A stretch of DNA of 64,000 nucleotides from NCBI RefSeq assembly GCF_003721565.1, contig NZ_RJJE01000017.1, positions 794,636-858,635 on the forward strand. The letters are read 5' to 3'. The notes under the pieces are model-generated. The model did not search any database. It was not told where the DNA came from and saw only the letters and a program-made list of their open reading frames with translations. The position numbers and the translations under genes are program-made. This stretch comes from Rufibacter immobilis. GTDB taxonomy: Bacteria; Bacteroidota; Bacteroidia; Cytophagales; Hymenobacteraceae. This document shows positions 9,513 to 18,794 of this stretch, one piece after another (position 1 is the first letter of the stretch; every line of letters starts with the position of its first letter).

Positions 9513-11596
9513 GAAAACTCACAATAGAAGGCCAGGTGGTGGAGCTCAGGGCCGATATGCCGATCACATTTGAGAAAAACAGCACAATCCCTGATTTACT
9601 CCTGGAGCAAAACACGGCAGGGACCCATACCATGCCGTTCACCATTCCAGACACACCGCAGGCACGGCTGGCCATGGGCGACATCCAGCGCCTGGATAGC
9701 AGAGCTCAGGCACCAAAGAGCTTCCAGGCTACCTACGAGGAAGCAGGTTTTTACCTTAAAGGCTCATTTGAGCTGAGAAACTACGAACCGGGCGTTGGGT
9801 TCCGGGGAAACATGACTACTTCGGAAAAAGCGCTGGTAAAACATCTGAAAGAAGCCAGGCTAAGGAAAATGGAATTGGGAGGCAGTAAGATCTTAGGCGA
9901 AACCGAGCAGGAAGTAATCACGCACATGCTGGAGAAAACGGACCTGCAGCAGGTCCAGGAATATGTGTTCGGCCCGGTACACAACAGCGGGCTATATGCA
10001 GAGAACCAGGATTACAGCCTGTTCTACGGTCAATATCTGAACAGATATTTCCCAAATGCCAACGCCAAAACCGGAGGGAACGGCGAAATGGGCTTTTTCC
10101 CGCTCAACCAGGCAGAAGGAAACAACACCCTGGAATCAATCGGCTACACCTGGAATGTTAACGGGCCAAAGGTGTGCACGTCGTTCCCCATCTGCCCGTT
10201 CCCAAGCCTGAAATATCTGCTGCAGACAGGATTCGAGGAACTAGGCATTGAGGTGGAGGATCAATTCTTTGACCAGGAACTGAGCAATCTGGTCGTGATC
10301 AGCAACAGCGCACTGGATAACATTGAGCTGCACCTTTGGATCGAAGGGGTTACAAACTATGATTGGCTGGGCTACAACGGCGGTACCACCTATGAGCCGG
10401 GCATCTACCACTTCAAAAACAGCTTCAGGCGCTCTTTCAGGCTAAGGGAAATATTACCGGATATCTCCTTTTATGATCTTCTGAGAAAACTGCAGAACAC
10501 ATTCGGAATGTGCCTCACCGTCAACCTGGATGGAAGAATCAAACTTTCAAGGGTGGAAGCCAGGCTGAGCGAAAAAATAAGGAAGCCTCTGACCGGTAAA
10601 TTCCTTAAAAACTACGAAGAGGAATTTGCCGGCAAAAGTGGGCTGAAACTTGCCTACAGGACTGAGGGAGGTGACCAGGCGGCAGAAAACGAAATCAAAG
10701 ATTTCTCAGATGTGAACTACAAAGGGGAAGTGCCCACCATAAGCGGGTTGCCCGACTGGAGAACCGCAGAACTTAAAGACTGCTATTATGTGAAAGAGCA
10801 TAAATGCTATTATGTGTGGCAGTTAATGGAAGGAAAAATGATATGGGGCGGAATAGGTGAGTTCACCAGGTACGCAGGAGACTACAGGGGGCTGGAAATA
10901 GGCGAAGGAGTTACACCCTACACCATGGGTATCGCCACCACCATTGACCGGGAGCAGCCATTCCTGAATTTCAACTTCAAAGGCAGCATCTACGGGTGGA
11001 ATGATCTGGAGGCCATAGAAAACCCGGAGCTGGGCGACCTTTACCTGCTGGAGGTAGAAAACAAGTACTACATATGGGATTTGGTTTGGCCAGAGCAGCC
11101 GAACCAACATGATTACAAGCGCGTGGAGGACTGGACTTTCTTCTGTGACAACCATGCAGCCGCAAAACGTGACTGGTTCGCCAAATGGAAAATACCGGTG
11201 CTGGAAAAAGAGGGGTACAACCCCATGATCCCAACTACCGAGGAAAACCAAGAATTGCGCCTGGCTTTTTACCGGGGCATGCAACCGTTCAGCGAAGGGC
11301 CCATGGTTTACCCAATGCTCTCCGGAGACAATAGGAACGCCAAAGGGGAAATTGTTGGCGAGTACACCCTGAAATGGGAGGGCGAAGGCGGGATAGGAAA
11401 AAAATTCCTTGAATCCTGGATCACCCTAATGCAGGGAAGGCTGTTGAGGGGGAGCCTGGACTGGACGGCCGAACAGCTGGCTGATCTGAACGAGGATGAG
11501 CTCTATAGTTTTGAAGGGCAGAGAGCGATCATCAAGAAAATAAAATTCAGCCTTCCGCTCACGAAACCACCCCAGGTGGACCTCATTCTGTTTTAA
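9509..11596 (+). CDS. Phage tail/baseplate hub-like protein
   Basis: A 695-residue protein, last of the packed late operon. It opens with a short strand-rich segment (LTIEGQVVEL, ITFEKNSTIPDLL) and has a middle part with Trp/Tyr-rich strands (YYVWQLMEGKMIWGGIGEF). This N-terminus is seen in large tail-associated proteins of Bacteroidota prophages. Length and order after a distal-tail gene fit a baseplate hub or tail-fibre anchor. No peptidase or lysozyme motif is evident. The 55 nt after its stop are AT-rich and may hold a promoter for the three small genes that follow. Confidence 0.6.
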   Translation: MRKLTIEGQVVELRADMPITFEKNSTIPDLLLEQNTAGTHTMPFTIPDTPQARLAMGDIQRLDSRAQAPKSFQATYEEAGFYLKGSFELRNYEPGVGFRGNMTTSEKALVKHLKEARLRKMELGGSKILGETEQEVITHMLEKTDLQQVQEYVFGPVHNSGLYAENQDYSLFYGQYLNRYFPNANAKTGGNGEMGFFPLNQAEGNNTLESIGYTWNVNGPKVCTSFPICPFPSLKYLLQTGFEELGIEVEDQFFDQELSNLVVISNSALDNIELHLWIEGVTNYDWLGYNGGTTYEPGIYHFKNSFRRSFRLREILPDISFYDLLRKLQNTFGMCLTVNLDGRIKLSRVEARLSEKIRKPLTGKFLKNYEEEFAGKSGLKLAYRTEGGDQAAENEIKDFSDVNYKGEVPTISGLPDWRTAELKDCYYVKEHKCYYVWQLMEGKMIWGGIGEFTRYAGDYRGLEIGEGVTPYTMGIATTIDREQPFLNFNFKGSIYGWNDLEAIENPELGDLYLLEVENKYYIWDLVWPEQPNQHDYKRVEDWTFFCDNHAAAKRDWFAKWKIPVLEKEGYNPMIPTTEENQELRLAFYRGMQPFSEGPMVYPMLSGDNRNAKGEIVGEYTLKWEGEGGIGKKFLESWITLMQGRLLRGSLDWTAEQLADLNEDELYSFEGQRAIIKKIKFSLPLTKPPQVDLILF

Positions 11597-11651
11597 AAGA
11601 GGGTGCATAATTGTACCTTTATGAGTACGTTATAACTCCTTAGCTAAAACT

Positions 11652-11825
11652 ATGATTACAATAGCCTCAATAATTCTAACAGCGATTTGGCTGCTAGGCG
11701 TAGAGTTCGTCCTGGCCAATGCAGAATCAGTCGTTCCAGATGCCACAAAACGCGAAACCAGGCTAGCAGCTTGGTTTTGGCCATTCTGGTTGATTTGGAT
11801 GCTGATAGAGAACCGGAATAAATAG
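11652..11825 (+). CDS. Small membrane protein, unknown
   Basis: A 57-residue frame from ATG 11652 to TAG 11825. It has two hydrophobic segments: TIASIILTAIWLLGVEFVL near the N-terminus and a Trp-rich one (AAWFWPFWLIWMLI) near the C-terminus, separated by a short polar loop. It sits in the gap between the late tail operon and the HNH gene, after a 55-nt AT-rich leader with a weak TAnnTTT-like box at 11614-11621. No family recognised; such two-segment proteins in prophages can be holin-like or exclusion-type proteins. Coding status rests on the start, frame and composition only. Confidence 0.45.
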   Translation: MITIASIILTAIWLLGVEFVLANAESVVPDATKRETRLAAWFWPFWLIWMLIENRNK

Positions 11826-11844
11826 AAGAGGTTATTCCTGTTAA

Positions 11845-12267
11845 ATGCCTATACTTAAGGAAAATAAGCATCTTTACCCAAAGGATTGGAACGAGATAGC
11901 AAAACGCAAAAAAGAAAACGTCAACTGGAGATGCGAGAATTGCCAAATCAAACATGGAATCGTTGGTACCAGGGACGAAAAGATGAACTTCCGGGAAGAG
12001 CCGGAAATGGAGCACCTGAGCATTGAGAACCTTAAAACGATTAACGCCTGGCTAAACACCAGGTACATGAAAGTGATCCTGACAGTGGCCCATCTGGACC
12101 ACGACCCAACCAATAATGAGGATTGGAACTTAAAGGCACTTTGTCAACTTTGCCATAACAGGCATGACAGGAAACACCGGAACCTGACCATGCACCTTAA
12201 TAAGTACCGGCAGCAGCACAAACTCTTCCCCCAATATGAGCAGCAGATTTTTTCCAAACTCCAATAA
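11845..12267 (+). CDS. HNH endonuclease-like protein
   Basis: A 140-residue protein with the elements of an HNH/McrA-type nuclease. There is a CxxC pair near residue 31 (CENC), a VAHLDHDPTNN block with the likely metal-binding His and Asp, and ALCQLCHNRHDRKHR with the second Cys pair and final His. The two Cys pairs probably bind structural zinc. HNH proteins near phage packaging modules assist terminase cleavage; this copy lies at the far end of the prophage, so defence or lysogeny functions are also possible. It overlaps the next gene by 32 nt. Confidence 0.75.
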   Translation: MPILKENKHLYPKDWNEIAKRKKENVNWRCENCQIKHGIVGTRDEKMNFREEPEMEHLSIENLKTINAWLNTRYMKVILTVAHLDHDPTNNEDWNLKALCQLCHNRHDRKHRNLTMHLNKYRQQHKLFPQYEQQIFSKLQ

Positions 12268-12625
12268 GCGGCAGGACAAAGCCAAAATAAAAGCAGCCAT
12301 TAAGGTTAACAGAATCAGAATGGATAGGGCAGTGAATACCATAAACGGCATCAATACTGAGCTGGAGAGGAAAAAAGTGGACCGTCTGGTGGAAATGTTC
12401 AAGCCGATTTCCCAAGAGACAGCCGAGGCAATCAAAGAGAAAGGAGCACCCAAAAGAATATATGCTGGCTCCGAGATTTACCCCCACCTGGCAAAATTAG
12501 AGCCCTACGGAATCAGGATAATCCTGATGGACACCGGGAACATCAAACCAAGGCAATGGGTGTGCTCCTGGAAAGAAAATATAGAAGAGGATTGGGGCGA
12601 TGAACCAAGCTCCATCCAGAGTTGA
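12236..12625 (+). CDS. Hypothetical phage protein
   Basis: A 129-residue protein with a strongly basic N-terminal third (NKRQDKAKIKAAIKVNRIRM) and a more acidic C-terminus (WKENIEEDWGDE). It begins inside the HNH gene and ends just before a bidirectional terminator, so the two are probably co-transcribed. I recognise no domain. The basic start could bind nucleic acid and the partnership with an HNH protein may be functional, but both are guesses. Confidence 0.5.
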   Translation: MSSRFFPNSNKRQDKAKIKAAIKVNRIRMDRAVNTINGINTELERKKVDRLVEMFKPISQETAEAIKEKGAPKRIYAGSEIYPHLAKLEPYGIRIILMDTGNIKPRQWVCSWKENIEEDWGDEPSSIQS

Positions 12626-12656
12626 TTTCTTACGGTCTTACTGTCTTACCAAAGAA

Positions 12657-12686
12657 AATGCCGGCAACTTTGCCGGCATTTTTTGC
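12657..12686. terminator. Bidirectional terminator between phage operon and integrase
   Basis: Perfect 10-bp stem (AATGCCGGCA with its complement, loop ACTT) followed by a T run on the plus strand and preceded by A-rich sequence. It separates the convergent small phage genes and the integrase. Confidence 0.85.
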
Positions 12687-13906
12687 TAAAAAGCAGGGAA
12701 AAGTGCCTGGACCTCTTCATTGTCAAACAAGCCCAGGCCACGCAGATACTTCTCTGTCATGGCGATAGAAGAGTGCCGGCACTGCTGCTGGATCTTCCTA
12801 ATGTCTTTTATGGCCATATACAATTTAACCACACCGGTATGTTTCCAGGAATAAAGTGTCTGGCCATCATTAAGCCCCAGCTCACGGAGGCACAGAATGT
12901 GTTTATTGGAAAAATAGCTCAAACCTAAGTGCTTTGGTCCGGGCTGGCCCTTCTGGCCAAAAATGAAATAGTCAGCCGGGTAATTGCGGAGATTCAATTC
13001 ATTGATCACATTCTCCAGGCCGTCCGGGATCACAACCGTTTCCGCCTTACCATTTTTACTTACCCGCGTTTTCTTGCCGTTCACATAGATGTAACCAGGT
13101 ATGTGGATCTTCTTTTTCTGAATGTTTTTCACCTGCAGGAAGCGCAGCTCTGAGCGCCTAACGAAAGTGTAATACATGAACGTGCAGAATAACAGCAGTT
13201 GCGGATCGTGCAGCTCAAGGTATTCCTTAACCTGCAGCCGCTGTTCATCCAGGAAAGGTACGTGGGATTTCTCCTGCTCCGGAAGATTCTTAATAGAGCT
13301 GCAGGGGCTTTTCTCAATTATCTCACGGCGTACCAACAGATTGAAAATTGCCCTGGAGTAAAGCAAATAATTGTTGTGCGTGATGTTGTCAACCTTGCGT
13401 TCCAGTTTCAGATAGTCAAAAAACCGGCTCATAATACCAGGTGTCACGTCACCCAGGCGCAGATCCTCCAGAGCCGCCTCTTCAATCCAGGAAAACAAAA
13501 TATTCTTGATGCTCCGATAGGTGGACCCGGAACGGTCCGAAAGAGAGCCGGTCTTAATCTTGACGGCAAAAGAAATAGCTTCCTTCAGGGTAGAATCTAC
13601 AGTTATTTCAGGCGCACCCGGTGCAGGCGACACAGCTACTGGTGCAGGAGCAGGGGCCGCATCAACTTTCTTAATGATCTTTCCTGCCTTTAGCGCAGCA
13701 TCAATTTCGCGCTTTATTTCCTGGCCACGGCGCAACCGGTCCGCAACGGTCTTGTAGCTGTTGAGCGAAAAATCCTGCTTGCGGACCAGCTTGCCTTTAT
13801 TTTCATCCCAGACATAAAATTCCACATACCAGCGCTTAGAAAGGTCATTATTGCTGGTTTTGACAACGCAGAGGCGGTAAGGAAACTTGCGATCCTGTTG
13901 CTCCAT
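12686..13906 (-). CDS. Tyrosine recombinase/phage integrase
   Basis: A 406-residue integrase. The start is ATG 13906 (MEQQDRKFPYRLC); the longer frame to 13972 would run through a terminator hairpin and is rejected. The N-terminal arm-binding part is followed by a Pro/Ala linker near residues 93-115, a SAM-like core-binding domain (about 120-215) and the catalytic domain. Visible catalytic residues are Arg in VRRSELRFLQ, His in CRHSS, and the Tyr nucleophile in TEKYL. The box that is usually HxxR reads KHTGV, so the second Arg is replaced. The gene abuts the 3' end of tRNA-Met, the probable attachment site. Confidence 0.92.
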   Translation of the reverse strand: MEQQDRKFPYRLCVVKTSNNDLSKRWYVEFYVWDENKGKLVRKQDFSLNSYKTVADRLRRGQEIKREIDAALKAGKIIKKVDAAPAPAPVAVSPAPGAPEITVDSTLKEAISFAVKIKTGSLSDRSGSTYRSIKNILFSWIEEAALEDLRLGDVTPGIMSRFFDYLKLERKVDNITHNNYLLYSRAIFNLLVRREIIEKSPCSSIKNLPEQEKSHVPFLDEQRLQVKEYLELHDPQLLLFCTFMYYTFVRRSELRFLQVKNIQKKKIHIPGYIYVNGKKTRVSKNGKAETVVIPDGLENVINELNLRNYPADYFIFGQKGQPGPKHLGLSYFSNKHILCLRELGLNDGQTLYSWKHTGVVKLYMAIKDIRKIQQQCRHSSIAMTEKYLRGLGLFDNEEVQALFPAF

Positions 13907-13950
13907 TCCGTCTAAAGATTTGAGAAAAAGTGTTGCAAATGTTGTTGCAG

Positions 13951-13985
13951 TAAAGAAAAAGGCCCAATACAATGCGTATTGGGCC
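13951..13985 (-). terminator. Terminator of tRNA-Met
   Basis: Ten-base stem GGCCCAATAC with its complement, 5-nt loop, followed on the minus strand by TTTTTCTTT. It starts 6 nt after the tRNA 3' end and would insulate the integrase from tRNA transcription. Confidence 0.8.
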
Positions 13986-13990
13986 TCTAG

Positions 13991-14064
13991 TAGCGGGGAG
14001 CAGAATCGAACTGCCGACCTCAGGGTTATGAATCCTGCGCTCTAACCATCTGAGCTACCCCGCC
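13991..14064 (-). tRNA. tRNA-Met (CAT anticodon)
   Basis: A 74-nt cloverleaf reads on the minus strand. The acceptor starts GGCGGGG and pairs with CCCCGCT (G-T at the end). The D arm is AGCTCAGATGGTTAGAGC, the anticodon loop TTCATAA with CAT, the T arm GGCAGTTCGATTCTGCT, and the discriminator is A. CCA is not encoded. The first pair is G-T rather than the C-A mismatch of an initiator, so this reads as an elongator, although CAT can also mark tRNA-Ile2. It is the likely integration site of the prophage. Confidence 0.93.
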
Positions 14065-14076
14065 GTTTTGATGCTG

Positions 14077-14108
14077 CAAAAGTAGGGATAAGATTTATAA
14101 CCACACAA
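14077..14108 (-). promoter_or_regulatory. Promoter of tRNA-Met
   Basis: On the minus strand, TTG and TACTTTTG are separated by 21 bp, matching the Bacteroidota consensus (TTG, 19-21 bp, TAnnTTTG). Transcription would start about 6 nt before the tRNA. Confidence 0.7.
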
Positions 14109-14202
14109 GTTTTTTTGTATAAAATATTTTCCTTTACTTGAGAAGGACAACCGCCCCCAATCTTTACCCCATACCCTTTACCACACTTAAGCTTTATTGT
14201 CT

Positions 14203-14598
14203 ATGAGTAAAATAAAGTTTGTCAGAGAGTATCCTCTTAATGCGTCGCCGAAGATGCTGTACCCTTACCTGAGTACTGCCTCAGGGTTGGCGCAATGGCT
14301 TTGTGATGCTGCCCACCAGATTGGCGACCGCAAATACAACCTTGTCTGGGATAATCAGGAACACATCGCTGAAATGACCAGCCACCGCACCAATAAGTCG
14401 GTGCGGTTTACTTTTCCGGGTACCGGTAAAAACGGCTCGCACGATTACAGCTACATTGATTTCTCCATTGAAACCGGGGAGCTCACCCAAGAGCAATTTC
14501 TGCGCATTGTAGACTATACAGACGTAGGAGACGTTGAACAGCTAACGGAACTTTGGGACAACCAAGTGCTCACCTTGCGCGAGTTGATCGGCGGATAG
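14203..14598 (+). CDS. START-like domain protein
   Basis: A 131-residue protein of the SRPBCC/START superfamily type found across Bacteroidota, close to the AHSA1-like fold. It opens MSKIKFVREYPLNASPKMLYPYLS, a typical first strand and helix, and ends with a long C-terminal helix that closes the ligand cavity. ATG 14203 is chosen over the TTG at 14197. Ligand and role are unknown; a lipid or hydrophobic ligand is typical of the fold. It is the first bacterial gene beyond the tRNA and precedes an LPS-transport permease by 92 nt, which may or may not be meaningful. Confidence 0.8.
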   Translation: MSKIKFVREYPLNASPKMLYPYLSTASGLAQWLCDAAHQIGDRKYNLVWDNQEHIAEMTSHRTNKSVRFTFPGTGKNGSHDYSYIDFSIETGELTQEQFLRIVDYTDVGDVEQLTELWDNQVLTLRELIGG

Positions 14599-14620
14599 CC
14601 ATCCTTTCGGGCTATTTTCG

Positions 14621-14628
14621 TAAATTTG
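14621..14628 (+). promoter_or_regulatory. Putative -7 box for the LptF/LptG gene
   Basis: TAAATTTG fits the TAnnTTTG consensus, 62 nt before the permease start. The -33 element is weak (TTTC), so this is tentative. Confidence 0.4.
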
Positions 14629-14690
14629 AGCTGCTTTTCCCAAAGAGGACAGCCTGAAACGGCTGGTGCTGCGGAAAGCGGCTTCAACGC

Positions 14691-16103
14691 ATGAAAAAAT
14701 TAGATAAACTTATCCTTAAGTCCTTCATAGGGCCTTTTGTTCTCACGTTTGCGGTAGTAGAATTCATTCTGCTGCTTCAGGTTATCCTGAAGTACCTGGA
14801 TGATTTAGTGGGGAAGGGGCTGGGTGCCGCCGTTATCTCTGAGCTGCTGTTCTATTTCAGCCTCAACCTGGCGCCCATGGCGTTTCCGCTGGCAATTCTG
14901 CTCTCTTCTCTCATGACCTTCGGGAACCTGGGTGAACACCATGAGCTTACGGCCATCAAGACCTCTGGTATCTCCTTGGTACGTGCCCTGCGCCCGGTGT
15001 TCTTGTTTGCGGTAATTCTTACGGTGGCGGCATTCTTCTTCCATAACACCATTGTGCCTAAAGCCAACCTCAAGGCCTATAGTCTTATGTGGGACATCAG
15101 GCAGAAGAAACCTTCCCTTGATTTGAAGGAAGGCTCCTTCTACAACGGCCTGCCTAACCGCAGCATTCGGGTGGGTAAGAAGTTTGAAGACGGTCAGACG
15201 CTCAAAGACATCATGATCTATGACCATTCCAACGGCCAGGGAAACACTGTGGTCATGCTCGCCGATTCTGGGAAGATGTACACTCAGTACAATGACCAGT
15301 ACCTGGTGCTGGAGATGTTCAATGGGAAGACATTTGCCGAGGAGCGTCCCAGTGGCGCCAATGGGTATGCCCAAAACACAGGGTACCTGCGGCAGGGCTT
15401 CACTAAGAATAAACTGGTGGTGAACCTGTCTTCCTTTCAGATGACCCGCTCCAATGCCCAGGCGTTCGCTGACAATAAAATGATGAAGAACATCAATCAG
15501 CTCTCGCAGGTGACAGACTCGTTACAGAAGCAAATCACTAAGGAGACCACGCTGCTGGAGCCAAATGTGCGGCCATTCTATTCCCATTTCTCTACCCTTA
15601 AAGCGAGTGACACCCTTAAAATACAGGTTCCTGCTGCTAAAATCAGCAAGGAAATAACCCTACAGGATGTGCAGATGGCGGCTAATGCTGCCCGTAATGT
15701 GAAAAGTTTCACCAGTTCCTACGCCTCCAGGCTCACCAGTATCCAGCGGGAGCGGAACAACTATGAAATAGAGATTTACCGGAAGTTCACCCAAGCCTTC
15801 GCCTGTTTCATCATGTTCCTGATTGGCGCACCGCTGGGAGCCATTATCCGTAAGGGCGGCTTGGGAATGCCCGTGATCATCTCCATTGCCTTCTTTATTG
15901 TGTACTATGTCCTGAGCATACTTGGGGAGAAATGGGGCCGGGAAGGGGTTGCCCCGGTGGCCCTGGGCATGTGGGCGGCCAATATGATTCTGCTACCGGC
16001 CGGTTTGTTTTTCCTCTACCAGGCCCGTAACGATTCTAACCTGCTCGAATTTGATTTCTGGCGAAAAATTACGGCCCGGTTACAGCGAACAAAGGCGCAG
16101 TAG
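14691..16103 (+). CDS. LptF/LptG family permease
   Basis: A 470-residue inner membrane protein of the YjgP/YjgQ family, the permease part of the LPS-exporting ABC transporter with LptB. Three transmembrane helices lie in the first 130 residues (FVLTFAVVEFILLLQVIL; LAPMAFPLAILLSSLMTF; PVFLFAVILTVAAFFF). A periplasmic beta-jellyroll of about 220 residues follows, then three C-terminal helices (FACFIMFLIGAPLGAII; IISIAFFIVYYVLSI; ANMILLPAGLFFLY). The family's PKANLKAY block after helix 3 is visible. Bacteroidota often carry two such genes apart; the partner is not in the window, so F versus G is not assigned. Confidence 0.9.
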   Translation: MKKLDKLILKSFIGPFVLTFAVVEFILLLQVILKYLDDLVGKGLGAAVISELLFYFSLNLAPMAFPLAILLSSLMTFGNLGEHHELTAIKTSGISLVRALRPVFLFAVILTVAAFFFHNTIVPKANLKAYSLMWDIRQKKPSLDLKEGSFYNGLPNRSIRVGKKFEDGQTLKDIMIYDHSNGQGNTVVMLADSGKMYTQYNDQYLVLEMFNGKTFAEERPSGANGYAQNTGYLRQGFTKNKLVVNLSSFQMTRSNAQAFADNKMMKNINQLSQVTDSLQKQITKETTLLEPNVRPFYSHFSTLKASDTLKIQVPAAKISKEITLQDVQMAANAARNVKSFTSSYASRLTSIQRERNNYEIEIYRKFTQAFACFIMFLIGAPLGAIIRKGGLGMPVIISIAFFIVYYVLSILGEKWGREGVAPVALGMWAANMILLPAGLFFLYQARNDSNLLEFDFWRKITARLQRTKAQ

Positions 16104-16132
16104 CAGAAATAAACACTTTCCCAGATGAAATA

Positions 16133-16163
16133 TTTGAATGTTTGGGTTTGTTTGCTAACTTTG
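16133..16163 (+). promoter_or_regulatory. Promoter of rpsO
   Basis: TTTG at 16133-16136 and TAACTTTG at 16156-16163 with 19 bp between them match the Bacteroidota primary-sigma consensus closely. Confidence 0.75.
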
Positions 16164-16212
16164 CGCCTTATAATCTGAACTGCGATAAATAAGACAAGTA
16201 CAGTTACACGCA

Positions 16213-16488
16213 ATGAAATTAACTACCGAAGCGAAAAAAGAAATCTTCCAAACCAGCGGTTTTTCTAAGTCAGCCACCGATACCGGATCTGCTGAATCAC
16301 AAATCGCCCTGTTCACTGCCCGGATTAACCACCTGACAGAGCACCTTAAATCCAACAAAAAAGACTTTTCTACCCGTTTAGGTCTTTTGAAATTGGTAGG
16401 TAAAAGAAGAAGATTGCTGAATTACCTGACTAAAACAGACATTACGCGCTACCGTGCTATTATCGCTGAATTAGGCATCCGTAAATAA
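16213..16488 (+). CDS. rpsO: 30S ribosomal protein S15
   Basis: A 91-residue protein of usual S15 length, all helical. It has the conserved [13 protein letters not shown] segment, the [19 protein letters not shown] block, and the [14 protein letters not shown]-binding segment. S15 binds helices of the central domain of 16S rRNA as an early assembly protein. It lies upstream of pnp as in many bacteria, but a clear terminator stands between them, so pnp may need partial readthrough or its own promoter. Confidence 0.98.
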   Translation: MKLTTEAKKEIFQTSGFSKSATDTGSAESQIALFTARINHLTEHLKSNKKDFSTRLGLLKLVGKRRRLLNYLTKTDITRYRAIIAELGIRK

Positions 16489-16500
16489 CATCCATAGAAA

Positions 16501-16539
16501 GATTAGGGAATTCATAAACGGGATTCCCTAATCTTTTTT
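16501..16539 (+). terminator. Terminator of rpsO
   Basis: Eleven-base stem (GATTAGGGAAT with its complement) followed by TTTTTT, 12 nt after the rpsO stop. Confidence 0.88.
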
Positions 16540-16628
16540 ATTGCCTCTGCTTTCCCACTTCTTTTAAGCGCCCTGGGCTCTTTGCCTGTGGGTGCCTTTT
16601 ACATTGATTGCCTCTTATACAAAGAAAG

Positions 16629-18779
16629 ATGTCATATAACGCTATAAATAAAACCATCCGCATGGCCAATGGCCGGGATATCACGATTGAAACCGGGAAA
16701 CTTGCAAAACAAGCTGACGGATCAGTGGTGGTGAAATGCGGAAACGCGATGCTATTGGCAACAGTAGTGTCAAACAAAGAAGCTCGTGAGGGAGTGGATT
16801 TTCTTCCGTTATCAGTTGATTACCAAGAAAAATTCGCCTCTTCCGGTAAAATTCCCGGTGGTTTCCTCAAAAGAGAAGCCCGCCTTTCTGACTATGAGAT
16901 CCTGATCAGCCGTTTAGTGGACCGCATTCTGCGTCCTATGTTCCCTGAGGACTACCACGCAGAAACACAAGTGATCATCAACCTGATCTCCGCTGACGCT
17001 GAGATATTGCCTGATGCTTTGGCAGCCCTGGCTGCTTCTGCGGCTATCTCCGTTTCTGATATTCCGTTCAACGGCCCTATCTCTGAGGTACGCGTGGCCC
17101 GCATTGATGGTGAGTATCAGATCAACCCATTGCTTTCTGACCTGAAACGTGCTGACATCGACCTGATCGTAGGTGGTTCCGCTGACAGTGTAGCCATGGT
17201 GGAAGGGGAAATGAACGAAGTGTCTGAGGCAGAAATGCTGGAGGCGATCCGGGTGGCACACGAGGCAATCAAAGGCCAGGTACAGGCTCAGATAGAATTG
17301 GCGCAGGAGGTAGGCAATACCACCAAGCGTGAATACAGCCATGAAACCAATGATCTTGAGCTAAAGGAGTTAATCTTCAAGGCAGTCTATGACAAAGCCT
17401 ACCAGGTAGCAGCCTCTGGTAACAATGTGAAAGCTGAGCGCAAAGCCGCTTTCAAAGCCATCAAAGAAGAGTTTGTAGCCTCCTTACCTGAGGATCATAC
17501 GTATGACGCCACGTTAATTGGCAAGTATTTCCATGATGCGGAGAAAGAGGCCGTACGTGACGTGGTTCTGAAAGAGCGCCGCCGTTTAGATGGCCGTCAA
17601 CTGGAGGAAATCCGTCCCATCTGGTCAGAGGTAAACTATTTGCCTTCGGCCCACGGTTCAGCTATCTTCACCCGCGGTGAAACCCAGTCGTTGACTACCG
17701 TTACCTTAGGTACCAAGCTGGATGAGCAGATGATTGACGGAGCCATGTTCTCCGGTTACAACAAGTTCATGCTGCACTATAACTTCCCTCCATTCTCTAC
17801 CGGTGAAGCCAAGCCAATGCGTGGTACAGGTCGTAGAGAAGTTGGGCACGGGAACCTAGCCATGCGTTCGTTGAAGAAAGTATTGCCACCGGAAGACGAA
17901 AACCCATACACCATCCGCATTGTGTCAGATATTTTGGAGTCTAACGGATCTTCATCTATGGCTACCGTGTGTGCTGGTACTTTGGCTCTCATGGACGCTG
18001 GTATCCAGATCTCTGCACCGGTATCTGGTATTGCCATGGGCTTAATCATGGACGAAGAAACCGGCAACTTTGCCGTACTTTCTGACATTCTGGGCGATGA
18101 AGACCACTTAGGTGATATGGACTTCAAAGTGACTGGTACCGCTAAAGGGATCACTGCTTGCCAGATGGACATAAAAGTGAAAGGTCTTTCCTTTGAAATC
18201 TTAGGCCAAGCATTAAATCAAGCTAAAAACGGTCGTCTGCACATCTTAGGCGAGATGACTAAAACCATCGCGCAGCCAAACGCTGACTTCAAGCCGCATA
18301 CTCCTCGTTCACAGAACATCATCATTGACAAAGAATTCATTGGTGCCGTGATTGGACCAGGTGGTAAAGTGATTCAGCAGATCCAGCGTGACTCTGGTGC
18401 GGTGATCCAGATTGAGGAGAAAAACGACAAAGGGTACGTGAACGTATTTGCCACGAACCAAGACGCTATGCAAATGGCGGTTTCCAAAATCAAAGCCATT
18501 GTTGCCGTTCCTGAAGTAGGGGAAGTATACACCGGTAAGGTGAAATCTATCCAGCCATACGGTGCCTTTGTAGAGTTCATGGCCGGCAAAGACGGTCTGT
18601 TGCACATCTCTGAGGTAAAATGGGAACGTTTGGAAAGTATGGAAGGTGTGCTGGAATTAGGCGAGGAAATCAAAGTGAAATTGGTGGACATTGACCCTAA
18701 GACTGGCAAATTCAAACTTTCACGCAAGGCGTTGCTGCCAAAGCCAGAGCGTAAAGACGCTGCCCCTAAAAACGACTAA
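16629..18779 (+). CDS. pnp: Polyribonucleotide nucleotidyltransferase
   Basis: A 716-residue PNPase, normal length. Start ATG 16629 ([15 protein letters not shown]) is preferred over 16608. Two RNase PH domains (about 15-230 and 320-545) flank the all-alpha linker. The second has the phosphorolytic core with [11 protein letters not shown] and [17 protein letters not shown] domain follows ([12 protein letters not shown]) and then an S1 domain ([18 protein letters not shown]). It degrades RNA 3' to 5' using phosphate and is part of the degradosome. It ends in a strong terminator. Confidence 0.98.
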   Translation: MSYNAINKTIRMANGRDITIETGKLAKQADGSVVVKCGNAMLLATVVSNKEAREGVDFLPLSVDYQEKFASSGKIPGGFLKREARLSDYEILISRLVDRILRPMFPEDYHAETQVIINLISADAEILPDALAALAASAAISVSDIPFNGPISEVRVARIDGEYQINPLLSDLKRADIDLIVGGSADSVAMVEGEMNEVSEAEMLEAIRVAHEAIKGQVQAQIELAQEVGNTTKREYSHETNDLELKELIFKAVYDKAYQVAASGNNVKAERKAAFKAIKEEFVASLPEDHTYDATLIGKYFHDAEKEAVRDVVLKERRRLDGRQLEEIRPIWSEVNYLPSAHGSAIFTRGETQSLTTVTLGTKLDEQMIDGAMFSGYNKFMLHYNFPPFSTGEAKPMRGTGRREVGHGNLAMRSLKKVLPPEDENPYTIRIVSDILESNGSSSMATVCAGTLALMDAGIQISAPVSGIAMGLIMDEETGNFAVLSDILGDEDHLGDMDFKVTGTAKGITACQMDIKVKGLSFEILGQALNQAKNGRLHILGEMTKTIAQPNADFKPHTPRSQNIIIDKEFIGAVIGPGGKVIQQIQRDSGAVIQIEEKNDKGYVNVFATNQDAMQMAVSKIKAIVAVPEVGEVYTGKVKSIQPYGAFVEFMAGKDGLLHISEVKWERLESMEGVLELGEEIKVKLVDIDPKTGKFKLSRKALLPKPERKDAAPKND

Positions 18780-18794
18780 CTTTTTTTCAGCCGG

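Noticed and set aside
13907-13972. N-terminal extension of the integrase
   Set aside because: It would read through the terminator hairpin of tRNA-Met; family N-termini begin at 13906.
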